Origin: Saccoglossus kowalevskii
Taxonomy: Eukaryota > Hemichordata > Enteropneusta > Harrimaniidae
DNA: 24,901 nucleotides
Direction of reading: 5' to 3'
Assembly (NCBI RefSeq): GCF_000003605.2
Contig: NW_003124918.1
Span: forward strand, 47,771-72,671
Shown here: positions 1 through 9,800 of the stretch, piece by piece
How positions within the stretch are numbered: position 1 is the first letter of the stretch
Layout of the letters: the number at the start of each line of letters is the position of its first letter
Made by a program: the position numbers and the translations under genes
The notes under the pieces: generated by a model
What the model saw: the letters and a program-made list of their open reading frames with translations, nothing else
Databases searched by the model: none
What the model was told of the DNA's origin: nothing

Positions 1-406
1 TATCTTGGACGTTCTGTCAGTTTTCATTCAAATTTGGCACATACATGTACTTTATACATGTTAGGATGCATGTTCATGACAATTTGTTTAAAATCTGGTA
101 AAGGATGGCCGATTGACAGCCATCTGACTTTTTGGCCTTACTGCTATATTTCCACAATTTATGTACACATACATCATACATATCAGTGTTTCATAATCAG
201 ATCAAAGATGGCCGAATAACGGCTGTTTTTATTTTTGGCCATATTACTACTACACAGAACGCGTGTTTTGATGTAAATAAACAATCTGTTGTATACGCCA
301 CTTGGAACTCTAGTTTCAAGGACACGCTCACGACAACCCCTCCGCTTTAATATGACGAGCACAAAAAGAACTTTCAAAAATTTAACGGGGACTGTCATTT
401 TCAATG
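1..406 (-). mobile_element. Helentron-like repeat, inverted partial copy, cut by window edge
   Basis: The reverse complement of 1-406 matches the 5' part of the element at 3473-4227 almost end to end. Shared blocks include CATTGAAAATGACAGTCCCCG at the outer end, GTGGCGTATACAACAG, and the GGCCATCTTTGATC and TGGCTGTCAATCGGCCATCC modules. It lies in a NASP intron. The other end is outside the window. Confidence 0.6.
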
Positions 407-551
407 TCTTGTGTCCTGTACATTTTGTAACAGGTGCATATTTGTTTTTTTGAGAATCGGACGTAAATGATGACAGGCATTTTGATTTATGTTCATGCCA
501 CTTCTTCGCTAATATTGTTAGATTAATCTGTTGAATATTTGTAAATAGTAG

Positions 552-713
552 TACTGTAAAATCTATATTAGAAGCCGCGGCTTCTATTAAAATGGTACAA
601 TGCAACAGAGGGGATGCGGCTACTAGAGAATCTACACATGGTGTAGAAAGGAATTTTGGGGTTTCAATTCTTCATAAAGGATGTGTGTGGCTTCTAATAC
701 AGATTTTACGGTA
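552..713. mobile_element. MITE with 25-bp terminal inverted repeats (copy A)
   Basis: The left end begins TACTGTAAAATCTATATTAG and the right end is its inverse, ending GATTTTACGGTA. The 25-base arms (552-576 and 689-713) differ at two positions. Flanking TA dinucleotides could be a Tc1/mariner-type TA target duplication. A second copy lies in opposite orientation at 7332-7515. No coding capacity. It sits in a NASP intron. Confidence 0.65.
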
Positions 714-800
714 GTACTATTTTTGTTATGGAGTATGTCTGAAATCAGTATGCAACTGTCCGATGAATAAGTTTCTAACTATGGTTTTCTAATTTTGTAG

Positions 801-866
801 TCTGAAAGCAAGAAACCAGAGAGTGCTGCTCCTATTAACGACATTAGTCATCTTGTTCGTAAAAAG
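801..866 (+). CDS. NASP: NASP exon (antepenultimate exon of the gene)
   Basis: Sixty-six bases, 22 codons, phase 0 at both ends. It starts after ttttgtag and ends before gtgaga. It encodes the PINDISHLVRKK block, which holds the first half of the nuclear-localisation motif. Confidence 0.82.
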
Positions 867-1792
867 GTGAGACCATTCTAAATTCATTCCTGCCTGCCTG
901 CCTGCCTGTCATACCTGGTACATCGTAACAATTATTAAGTCAAGTTCAACTTGAAGAGCAACAATATAATCCAGCTACATGACCATTATGTCAATAATAC
1001 TAGTGCTTGTCTGAAACATGTGCATATAATATTGCAAATATGGTTAATCCTACATTGACATAATTCCTTTGCAGAGGAAGCCAGAAGAAGAGATAAGTAA
1101 GGAAGGCACTGAAAGTGTTGATGCCAAAAAACCCCGATCTGAAGTGGAAAACGGAAGTGGTGACAAAACAGCTGAGAAAACAACCAATGGAGTTGAAAAG
1201 GTGAATGGTGTCAATGGTGTAGATAGTTCCCCTGAAAAAAAGAAAGGAAAGGTTGGTCTGTTATATCCTGGGCTCAGCTTCCATATCCTTATTCCTATAA
1301 ACTTTCCTTGTTATACCTTCTCTTAGTTTAACTTCAAAGCTAATTTCACTTATGCAATTATCATTTGAGGAAATAGTATTAACTTTGTATGTTTAGAGTG
1401 CCAGCAAATTTCAAATTTGAATGTGCGATTACTGTATGTACATTTGTACCTTGAATACCTAAATGCACCTAAAGTAGTTTGAAAAACAAGAATAATTCTC
1501 AGTAGTTTTCTCTAACACATTCACATTCTGTATAACATGAGTGACCCAAAAATGCATGCATTACCAGTGTTAATATCTTGGGATATAATGGGCTGTAAAA
1601 GATCAAATCTGCATTGGTCAGTGCCTCTGGGAAGTGATGAGATTTTGTCAGATAAGGATTGGTTGGCCACATGTTATATTCAGAATTAACACTTCTATTA
1701 TATTTTCAATTCAGGAAATTCAAACCAAGACTGTGGAGGATGTGAAGAAAGATTCAGAGAAGGAAACTGAGGCTCCCATGGAAACATCCTAG
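801..1792 (+). CDS. NASP: NASP histone chaperone, 3' (C-terminal) coding exons
   Basis: NASP is a nuclear TPR-type chaperone that binds H3-H4 and histone H1 and supplies histones for chromatin assembly. Only the C-terminal tail is here, in three phase-0 exons: 801-866, 1075-1251 and 1715-1792, ending in TAG. Joined, they give 106 codons. The first exon reads NDISHLVRKK and the second starts RKPEEEISK. Together they match the conserved vertebrate NASP segment DISHLVRKKRKPEEE, a basic nuclear-localisation motif, here split by an intron. The rest is acidic, lysine-rich low-complexity sequence, as expected for the disordered NASP tail. TPR exons must lie left of the window. Splice sites are clear: tttgtag/gtgaga, ctttgcag/gttggt, attcag. 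The gene converges with TOE1. Identification rests mainly on the HLVRKKRKPEEE block; I am confident in it. Confidence 0.85.
889..908. repeat. (TGCC)n microsatellite
   Basis: About five tandem TGCC units just downstream of the NASP exon donor at 867. Confidence 0.8.
1075..1251 (+). CDS. NASP: NASP exon (penultimate)
   Basis: Fifty-nine codons, phase 0 at both ends, bounded by cctttgcag and gttggt. It opens with RKPEEE, completing the nuclear-localisation motif. It continues as a Lys/Glu/Asn-rich disordered tail with short VNGVNGV-type repeats and a KKKGK patch at the end. Confidence 0.8.
1715..1792 (+). CDS. NASP: NASP last coding exon
   Basis: Twenty-five codons plus TAG at 1790-1792, following acceptor ttcaattcag. 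The product ends EAPMETS. Its acidic/lysine-rich composition continues the preceding exon in the same phase. Confidence 0.8.
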   Translation, partial: EIQTKTVEDVKKDSEKETEAPMETS

Positions 1793-2640
1793 TCACTGCT
1801 GTGTAACGCCATAGATTTAATTGGACCTCACAAAACCAATTCCAATCTTCAGATCCAAGCGAAATTCAATCCCCATTAAATCGTGATATTGCTTACTTTA
1901 TTGTTTCACTCCATTTCTTAGAAGATGAGTGAAAACACCAGTGAATTTGATTTCTTCTGAAAACTTGCCAGTTAAATAACTCTTGGCAGAATTTGATGTT
2001 TTCAGGTGGGCTGTATTTCAGTTTGTCAACAAATGCATTCCATCTACCACCTACCTCAACAGGTGTTTCATCACTGCAAGTCTTGCCTACTCCATGTCCA
2101 CAATGTGGCAACTATAGATGACGCAGGTGCTCTTGTAAGCAGTGTCTTCGATTTAAAGAGTTTCACAACAAACGCATTCTTCTCCGCAGTCTTTTTTACC
2201 ACCTTTGTACTATGCATTATTGGCACAATTGAAGTGTTGTACATTTCTGCTCTTACCGCTCAGTATTCAGATTTCAGATCCTGTCATTCCAAGGCTGATT
2301 AGAGGTTTAGTCTTCAAATTAATCTTCAGCATTCATCAATCATGTGCAAATAGACATTCAAGTCGGGTATCAAGCATGAGATTCTTATCTTTCACTGCCG
2401 CTTATTCTCAAGCCTGTTCAATGATTACATCAAATATTCCCATTCTAAAGCACATCAGTTGATCACACTGAATTGGAAATGACATTTTCTAACAATTGGT
2501 TATATATTTTGTTTCAGTTCTGTAGATTGATATTATCTTAGATATTATTTTACATATATACACACTAGAATCATAGTACTCTATACAGTGTTGCTTATTT
2601 TGTTTGTGTTTGTGCAGAATAAATACAATTTATAAAAAAA
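1793..2640 (+). other. NASP 3' UTR and polyadenylation region
   Basis: AT-rich sequence after the NASP stop with no convincing gene. An ATTAAA variant signal is at 1875-1880 and a canonical AATAAA at 2618-2623. The second is preceded by a T/G-rich run, so the true cleavage site is uncertain. Short open frames here (for example 2006-2302) have no recognisable motifs and are read as chance. Confidence 0.45.
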
Positions 2641-2789
2641 GAGAAATGGTTGGTCTTTCTCATGGTTGGAATTTATGCACTCAGTTGCACTTGTTATGTG
2701 AAACTGGGCGCGAGTGCCAAAGTAAGTCGACTGAACCATGGAGCCATTATAGCTCCATGATTGAACAATACTTTATCAACTATTGCGTA

Positions 2790-3076
2790 AAGTCTTGAAG
2801 TGACCAATCACTAGAGTGGTTCAAACCCTATTTTGTGGACAGATCACAAATTCAAAAGCTACAAGAGTATCTTGCAATCGCCACTACTGTGCCACAAGGC
2901 TCAATATTGGGTTTCCCGCTACTTACAACATATCAAAGATATTGCTCTGGCAAGTGAATTCAGTACTCTGCATTTATGCCGATATTACTTTTATGGTGGA
3001 ACATGTGCAACAAAAACTGAGCTCTGACATGACTAATACAGCCGTGTGGTGTAAAACTAAGATGGTCGTAAATTAA
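2790..3076 (+). mobile_element. LINE reverse-transcriptase relic
   Basis: Translation gives the diagnostic order of motifs from a non-LTR retrotransposon reverse transcriptase. WFKPYFVDRSQ begins at 2817, then TVPQGSILG, then CIYADITFM (a decayed YADD active site), then KLSSDM, AVWCKTKMVVN and a stop. The first two blocks and the last block lie in different frames, so the copy is broken and old. The WCKTxKMVxN ending resembles CR1, L2 or jockey-type LINEs; I cannot choose among these. It lies just downstream of NASP. Confidence 0.75.
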
Positions 3077-3084
3077 AAAACAAA

Positions 3085-3472
3085 ACGCAACTCCTTAAAA
3101 AAATCAGGCCATTGTATCTGTTCACATTGCTCTGAAACGGCATTAATAAAATGGCCACCAGTCGACCATTTTAAATTCAATCTGAAAAATAAAATGACTT
3201 GCATCAGGAACCCATGTCTAATGTGCAAAGTTTGAACAAAATCAATTCATAAATGCTTGATATTTAATGATTTTTTTTAGCACAAGAATGGCCACCATTT
3301 AGAATCAGAATGTGAAACAAATTATGTATAATGTATCTGAATTGGTCCAGGCATATCTGAGATGTAGGTCCAGATACACAGAAGTCAATCCACAAGTCCT
3401 GATTTTCGAACTGTGTCAGATCAAGTTGCCTGTTGAAGAACTTAACTATTCAGTAAATGATTTAAAACAAGT
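3085..3472. repeat. Diverged fragments of the ATGGCNNCCAGTCG repeat family
   Basis: Contains modules seen elsewhere in the window: ATGGCCACCAGTCGACCATTTT near 3150, GTGCAAAGTTTGAACAAAATC near 3220, and GAATTGGTCCAGGCATATCTGAG near 3340. The last recurs at about 7640 and 7795. These look like worn internal units of the Helentron-like element that follows. An 'open frame' at 3312-3497 runs through them and is not a gene. Confidence 0.5.
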
Positions 3473-4227
3473 CATTGAAAATGACAGTCCCCGTTAAATT
3501 TGTGAAAATTCTCCTTTTGCTTGTCATATTAAAGCAGAGGTGTTGTCGCGAGCGTGTCCTTGAAACTTTAGTTCCAAGTGGCGTATACAACAGATTGTTT
3601 ATTTACATCAAAACGAGTGTTCCGTGTAGTAAGTAATATGGCCAAAAATAAAAACTGCCGTTATTCGGCCATCTTTGATCTGATTATGAAACACTGATAT
3701 GTATGTGCCAAATACGAATGAAAATGGTACATAAATTGTGGAAATGTAGTAGTAAGGCCAAAAAGTCAGATGGCTGTCAATCGGCCATCCTTGACCAGAT
3801 TTTGAAACAAATTGTCATGGACATGCATCCTAACATGTATAAAGTAAATGTATGTGCCAAATTTGAATGAAAACTGACAGCACGTCCAAGATACCGCATA
3901 AAAAAACAAAACAAGATGCCTGCCAGTCGACCATCCTTGATCCAATCATGGACATGTATCCTAACGTATAATCTACCGGTATGTACCAAGTTTGAATGAC
4001 GACTGACAAAGCATGTCCAAAATACATTTTCAAAAAACAAGATGGCTGCCAGTCGGCTATTTTGAATTGAATCACTAAACCATTGCATATGTCCCACATA
4101 AAGTACTAAGTACATGCAAAGAATGAACGGAATCTGTCAAAGGGATTCTGAGGTATGACTCCAGACAGACGGACGGAGACCAAATTATAAGTCCCCGTTT
4201 TCGGACTTCGTCCGAGCGGGGACTAAT
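3473..4227 (+). mobile_element. Non-autonomous Helentron/Helitron2-like element
   Basis: About 755 bp with no transposase. The 5' end carries AGTCCCCG (3486-3493). The 3' end carries a two-tier hairpin whose outer arm repeats AGTCCCCG and pairs with CGGGGACT (4217-4224), so the 5' motif is also the inverse of the terminal arm. A GC-rich inner hairpin, seven bases and CTAA before T end the element, as expected for a Helitron-class terminus. Internal units of roughly 130 to 145 bp repeat AGATGGCTGCCAGTCGGCC-type blocks near 3768, 3912 and 4041. An inverted partial copy is at 1-406. The class is inferred from end structure only. Confidence 0.5.
4190..4224. repeat. Two-tier terminal hairpin
   Basis: AGTCCCCG pairs with CGGGGACT (8 bp). 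Inside it TCGGAC-TTC-GTCCGA pairs again (6 bp, 3-base loop). The hairpin is at the right end of the Helentron-like element and is probably its replication terminator. Confidence 0.7.
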
Positions 4228-5203
4228 AAAAGTGTACAGTCAAACGGTTATGATAGCTATTGACTAGATATTTATTGTGGAGAGAGTAGTGTTTATACTT
4301 CTGGTCTGATTCAGTGGTATAAAACTCTTCCCCACAGCTATTTACATCCATCATTTGAACTGAAAAAAATTGAAATGGATGGCGTCCTGCCCCAACATGT
4401 ACAAGTCAAATGTTAAAATTAGAAGTAGGTGCTACAAATGCCATATTAAAAAGATTCAGACAGTTCCATGTTATACTTTGCACCTGGTAAAACTATTGAA
4501 GTTTATTCAGTTTTGAATTCTCAGCTGCTGAATTTTGGAATAAAACACCTCCAGAAGTTTGATTTACCTATTTAAAATGTTTGTATCAAAAATAGTCTGA
4601 ATTTCTGTACTTATTTTTAATTGTGTATAGTACTAATTACAAAAGACCATGAGTGAGATGATACTATGGCTTAGTGTTTTCATCCTATTTAAATAAACTA
4701 TTTTAGACATTAAAGAGTTAGGAATTTAGTTTTCTCTTTCACCTGTGTATGGCTGGAGCAGAGCGCCACCAGTGGCCAAGCTGGGCAAAAACAAGTTATT
4801 TATACTTTTGCCACGAGGAGTGAACACCTCATTGTGATGTCTGACCACAGACCCTGCAATAGGATCTATTGCTTGTACACAAGTTACATTGATTTTTTTC
4901 ATATTGCTGAGAACAGCATAAATCATTTTTTAAGTGTTGACTTTGTTTTTTTTTTAAAAAAAACAGTACAGTGTCGTATTTGAATTAGTTCAATTATCTA
5001 GATTAGCATGACAATAAGTGAGCACTTCGTTTAAATTGACTGGTTAATCATTTTGGATGAATGAACACGTGTAGAATCTTAGGAAATCTCCATTACACAA
5101 TGTATGACCAAGGCATGAATACATACATAGGCAAGCTATACATTTTGGTTATCTGTTTATAGAACCAGTATATGAAATTTTAAATGCCATACATTTTTCT
5201 GTG
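4228..5203. other. Intergenic, no recognised gene
   Basis: AT-rich spacer between the convergent NASP and TOE1 genes. A 66-codon minus-strand open frame (4726-4926, product starting MIYAVLSNMKKINVTC) has protein-like composition but matches no family I know. A T10A8 palindromic run is near 4945-4963. Confidence 0.4.
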
Positions 5204-5505
5204 CTAAAGGGCAGTACCGGTAGTTGTCACACTGCGCATGTGCGAAATTTGTGTTGATAAACGTTGATTTTCCCACAATCCAAATGCGCTCTTCTAATTG
5301 AAATCACAAGTATAAGGTTTCACCTGGGTGCGACTTGTACCAGTTACTGTCGGTGACTCCTTTGATACTTTCCAATCACCTAAAAACATTCCATTAAAGC
5401 TTGGTAACATCTGTTTGTACTCGTTGATCTGTGCAACAGTCAAGTCCCCATCTTTGTTTATAAGAAACTTATATAACACGCCGTGCGACGACTGCCGCCC
5501 TTTAA
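5204..5505 (-). mobile_element. TTAA-type MITE containing an open reading frame
   Basis: The right end is GACTGCCGCCCTTTAA. The left end is CTAAAGGGCAG followed by GGTAGTTGTCACAC. The inverted right end gives AGGGC with GGCAGTCGTCGCAC, so the ends are imperfect inverted repeats next to TTAA, with one copy reading CTAA. They match the terminal module of other TTAA-flanked elements in this window (12281-12608, 19226-19358). Kolobok or piggyBac-type transposition would leave TTAA duplications; the AGnGGG-like terminus favours Kolobok-like, by inference. Confidence 0.5.
5294..5479 (-). CDS. Unrecognised ORF inside a MITE
   Basis: A 61-codon frame (about 70 if read from the preceding stop), ending in TAG. 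The product reads LYKFLINKDGDLTVAQINEY, then SFNGMFLGDWKVSKES, and ends KPYTCDFN. Residue mix and codon pattern look protein-like rather than random, but I recognise no family. On its strand it starts in the terminal repeat just after a CAG, which could act as a splice acceptor. It may therefore be a captured last exon, an accidental frame, or a remnant of some element's own gene. No upstream exon, promoter or start context supports expression. Confidence 0.25.
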   Translation of the reverse strand: MLYKFLINKDGDLTVAQINEYKQMLPSFNGMFLGDWKVSKESPTVTGTSRTQVKPYTCDFN

Positions 5506-6112
5506 GTTAAACGTGTCGAAAAATTTTGACTTTCATAATAATGTTGTCAGTTTTTGTTCTCCAGTCTTGCTGGTTAATGTTAAAGTTTTTTTCCCTGGCT
5601 TTTAGATTGAATCCTGCTACTGACAGTAGTAAGAATAGATCATCTGAAAGAAACCTGAATGGTTTCCCCTTATAAGGTTGTTGATTATGATGTCGATTTT
5701 TTTACACATAAAAGAAAGCTATAGCAAGTCTTTTCATTTATATAAAAACATGCACTTGTCATAATTTCTAATCCCCATTTGATGAAATAAATACAAATTT
5801 ATTATTCAATACAGTTTTTTTTTTCAAATACAAAACATTCTGTATAAAAAAATGAAAGTTTAAGTATTGAAACAACAAGATGCAAAATTATCCGAACATC
5901 AATTTTATTTTTTTAAAAAGATGATTTGAATGACACTAGTTAGCACAAAATGGGATAAAAATGTTAAAGGTAATTTATTTTAAGTTTTTTAATATTTTTG
6001 ATAAGGTACAATATTCAGCTTTCTAAATATATGTAATGTGGTGAAAAAAAGGTGAATCTCATCCTTAAACTTAATAATAGAATTTAAGAGGTGGCCTAAT
6101 GCCATGCCCTTC
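5506..6112 (-). other. TOE1 3' UTR and polyadenylation region
   Basis: Very AT-rich flank downstream of the TOE1 stop. Candidate minus-strand AATAAA signals (TTTATT on plus) are at 5974-5979, 5904-5909 and 5798-5803. The first, about 135 bases past the stop, is the simplest choice. No other gene is visible. Confidence 0.45.
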
Positions 6113-6895
6113 TCAAGCCTCTTTTAGTTTCTTCATCTTGTTTCTGTGGTTGACTGATGTCTTACTGAAATTACTCTTCCTGACATGTAATGGAATTTCC
6201 TTCCCACTAAGGCATAACCTGTTGATAATGTCTTGAAGACTAAACTTCTCAATAAAAGAACAATCCGTTTCAGTGTCTGAGATTCCTCGCGTTGAATGAT
6301 TAGCGATAAAGGCAGCCATACTAAAACCAGTCATGAATGCATCAAAACCTGCACGGTGTCCTCTCATACGCTGCTTTTGTAGTAAACCAACTTTCTCCAC
6401 TGCACTAGTCATAGTGCCAGTTTCATTAGCATCTCCAGAGCCATCTGCTCGTTTCTTTGTTTTTTTATCTTCAGTTCTTTCCAACACATCCTTTTTGATA
6501 CCAGACTCATCTTTCATCCCAAGATGCATTTCTCCATCCCCCTCGAGCATAGTACCATGTGTTCCACAATGCATTGCTTTGTCAGATTCTATTCCACTGC
6601 CAGAACATTTATTTGTGTTCAGATCAAGATGTACTGGATCATTTGGCTGCTTGTCAAACCTAGCATCTATGTAATTCTCATCAGTCTCACCAGCAGGCTC
6701 CGTAATTACCAAACCATCTTGAACAACTTTCCTCGTCTTGGTCTCACTTTCCTCCATTTTATGTTTATTCTTACGTCTATTCCGATTCCTCTTTCTCTTT
6801 CTTTTGTTTTCACAAACTGAATCCTCCTGATCCAGAATCTGGTCAGGATCATGTGACTTTGGACATTTGGTACTCAAAGGACAGTGTCCGTAACC
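6113..6895 (-). CDS. TOE1: TOE1 exon 6 (last coding exon)
   Basis: Two hundred sixty codons plus TGA after acceptor caatttccag. It starts [20 protein letters not shown], the rest of the CCCH finger, then has a [12 protein letters not shown] basic stretch and a long acidic, low-complexity linker. It ends with the exo III block [17 protein letters not shown] and a terminal [18 protein letters not shown] motif (human VYLSGKAVPLTVAKSQF). An open frame runs back to 6940, but zinc-finger continuity and the acceptor place the exon start at 6895. Confidence 0.92.
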   Translation of the reverse strand, partial: GYGHCPLSTKCPKSHDPDQILDQEDSVCENKRKRKRNRNRRKNKHKMEESETKTRKVVQDGLVITEPAGETDENYIDARFDKQPNDPVHLDLNTNKCSGSGIESDKAMHCGTHGTMLEGDGEMHLGMKDESGIKKDVLERTEDKKTKKRADGSGDANETGTMTSAVEKVGLLQKQRMRGHRAGFDAFMTGFSMAAFIANHSTRGISDTETDCSFIEKFSLQDIINRLCLSGKEIPLHVRKSNFSKTSVNHRNKMKKLKEA

Positions 6896-9800
6896 CTGGA
6901 AATTGGAAACAGAACAATGAGCAACACTGAACATCACCACTTTGAAGTTTTACGCAGATCAGATTGTACAACAACAGATGATACTAATGCTTATTTAGTT
7001 AAATCATGATCAGCTGAGCACCACGTCTGTTCCACCACCCAGACACAAATCTGGCGCATGCGTGGCACACGATTAAAAGCTATCTAAAGGATTACACCTA
7101 ATTATTATCCAATCAGCAAAAATAAATCCAAGTGCTAATTAAGTACTTTTAAAGTAAATATCCCGAGAATTTAAAGTTAATTGAAATATCATAAACAGAT
7201 GTAAACTGTTAAAATGCATTCCTGGAACCTTTGTTACTTCAATGCATTATCTCATTTTTTGTGCAATTTAAAGGAAACAAACTAAAATATATAAAAACAT
7301 GCACTTGTCACAATTTCTAATTTAGGAAATGTACCGTAAAATCTGTATTAAAAGCCGCATCCTTAATTGAAGTCGCACCCATTCTTTTTGAATAATTGAG
7401 AACAAAAAATTCATCATTTCTCAGATGTGTAGATGCTCTAATAGAAACCGCATCCCCTCTGTAGCTTTGTACCATTTTATTAGAAGCCACGGTTTCTAAT
7501 ACAGATTTTACAGTACTATTAGTTTTTCTTGTTCACTTTGTCTTTATATTAAAACAAGTCCCAGTTTGTCTTACAGATGATATATACATAAGATATATGT
7601 ATAAACTAATAAGTTATGTATTTGTGAAGTTCAAACTTGAGTGGTCCAGGTATGTATGAGTATGAGTACGGCTCCATGGAAGTGCATTTGTTTAAACAAG
7701 ATGGCTGCCAGTCAGCCATTTTGGATTTGATGGTGACAAAAAAACATGTGCATTTATCCAATATTTATCTTATGTATGTGTGAAGTTTAAACTTGATTGG
7801 TCCAGGCACATCGAATATAGGGATCAGAAACTGCATTCTTTTAAACAAAATGGCCAATCCTAGGACATGAATCATATACTCACAGCATACTGCATACAAA
7901 GTTCAACTGCAAGTTTTGTTGTTCCTAGAGGTTCCATGATGTTGCTAGGCAACCCACATTGTCGATATTCAATACATTTCATGGCGGTAGGATAATTTGG
8001 AAAACCAATGGTCACATGTTTTAATCCTTTGGACTGGTTCACAGCATTATCTCTCTGGCTGTAAAAAAAATTATAATAAATTTTATTTATTAATATTTAA
8101 ATTATTCAAATTTTTAATTACTAAATTTGATACAAAAAAAGTGCAAAAAATTGATACTTAATCCGGCAATAGTAACAAGTTTTTTTTAAAAAACAGTAAC
8201 ATATATCAACCAACTCTGATTGCCATTTATTCTAGGCACTTCCTGAAATGAAAATCACAGTTATAAACTTAATATAGAAAAGAATTACAACTCAGTGGCG
8301 GATCCAGGCTTATGCCCACTAATGCTCATGTGATTGTCAGATTCACCAGAAAGTAACAAAAATGATAAGAATTTTTCAGACTTGGAAAATGACAAATAAT
8401 TTAGTGTCAAAACCTGGTTCTGTCACCCATCAAGTATATTAAAGAGACACACACACATGCATGGTCCAGAATCCGTCTTTACTACAAGCTTTCTATGGAA
8501 TGTTCAGCACAAGAATCATGTGAATGGGATACGAAATGTAATTCTGTCGCAGTAATCTGAATAATTTGCAGAAAACAAAGCAAAACAAACATTTTATAAT
8601 GATGAGTTTGTACTGTTTTTGAATATCATTATAGAAGTTCAAGTGTTCACCTAACAGCCACGTTAAGAATACAAGAATCCTTAAATATTAGAATTTGTAT
8701 CTGGTGGAGAGTGATTCAGTGCGTTCATTCAATGCTTGTAGAATGACATCTACCCACAACATCTACCCACACACAAACCAAAACACAGCCACATATCATC
8801 CATCTATCTATATGTTCAATCTTTTGTTTATACAATCATGCAGAAGCCATCCTCCAGATGAGTAAAATTTAGTGGCATGGGATCATTATATTAAGGCAAG
8901 CTAGATTTAACCTGCCCATAATATAAATATATATTGTCCACTGCTTTGAAGATCATGAACACAGAGACAAGACACTTACCTTTTCCTGAAGACGTACTCC
9001 AAGTAGGATGCAGACATTCTGGAGTGAAACTCAGCAATGTACTTCGTATCAAACAAACCCCCAGAGAAAATCTCTGAAAGATCTGCTAAGAATGTTGCCA
9101 TGGACGACGGCAGCTCTGAATAAAAACACTGGTAGAGAAAGACAAGATCAAGGAATCCATTGTGAAAAATCAACGGTTTTTCTGCTTTAATTATCTCCGA
9201 GAATAATTCTCTGAATTGATGAACATCTGATCCATCCTGTAGGTGAGAGAAAAATTGATTACTGTAAAATGACTAATTTTAACTGGGTTTAAATTTTGCT
9301 GATTTACCATTTCAGGCATAATCAGTGGGTTTTAAATTCACGGTTTTATCATTTAGATAATGTGTTCTATGCTACAATTTACATAGTCAATGGGTTTTAA
9401 AGTGCATTTTCCAGTCAGTGAAATAAGCAAAATTAAAACCCAGTGAATAATTAACCTTTTTACAGTAGGTTTTTGATGGTTCATTTACAATACGTTGTTT
9501 CAATGCTGAAAAGTAGCTTGGTCAGCAAATGACTGTGAGGTAGGATTTCAAAGTTTTATTAAGTTGATAGTCTTAGTGAAATAGTTTTTTTATTAGGTAA
9601 AAACAATGTAATACAACAGAATGTTGACTGAACAGACTATATGATTCCGTTAACCCTAATCATACCAAATGGTGATAGTACAAATAGGTTTTTTGGTTGA
9701 ACACATACACCCAACAAACTGGGAAATACAACTAATGTGGACAACTATTACCTTATAAGCTCTGTTAGTGGCACATTAAAATTGATTTTCTGTTTACTGC

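Noticed and set aside
183-605. 140-codon minus-strand open frame
   Set aside because: It runs through the Helentron-like repeat and into the MITE at 552; no domain, and the same sequence in the other copy is not kept open.
3777-4115. Two overlapping minus-strand frames of 112 and 89 codons
   Set aside because: Both lie in the internal repeats of the Helentron-like element and translate repeated GGCCATC/TTGAATG blocks; no protein family.
5228-5242. NRF1-like ACTGCGCATGTGCG as a promoter of an unseen gene
   Set aside because: It lies in the terminal part of the TTAA MITE and similar GCGCAT sequence occurs in the sister element at 12300; no gene starts nearby.
6333-6820. Plus-strand frames of 113 and 98 codons
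   Set aside because: Antisense shadows of TOE1 exon 6, whose minus-strand frame has clear family motifs.
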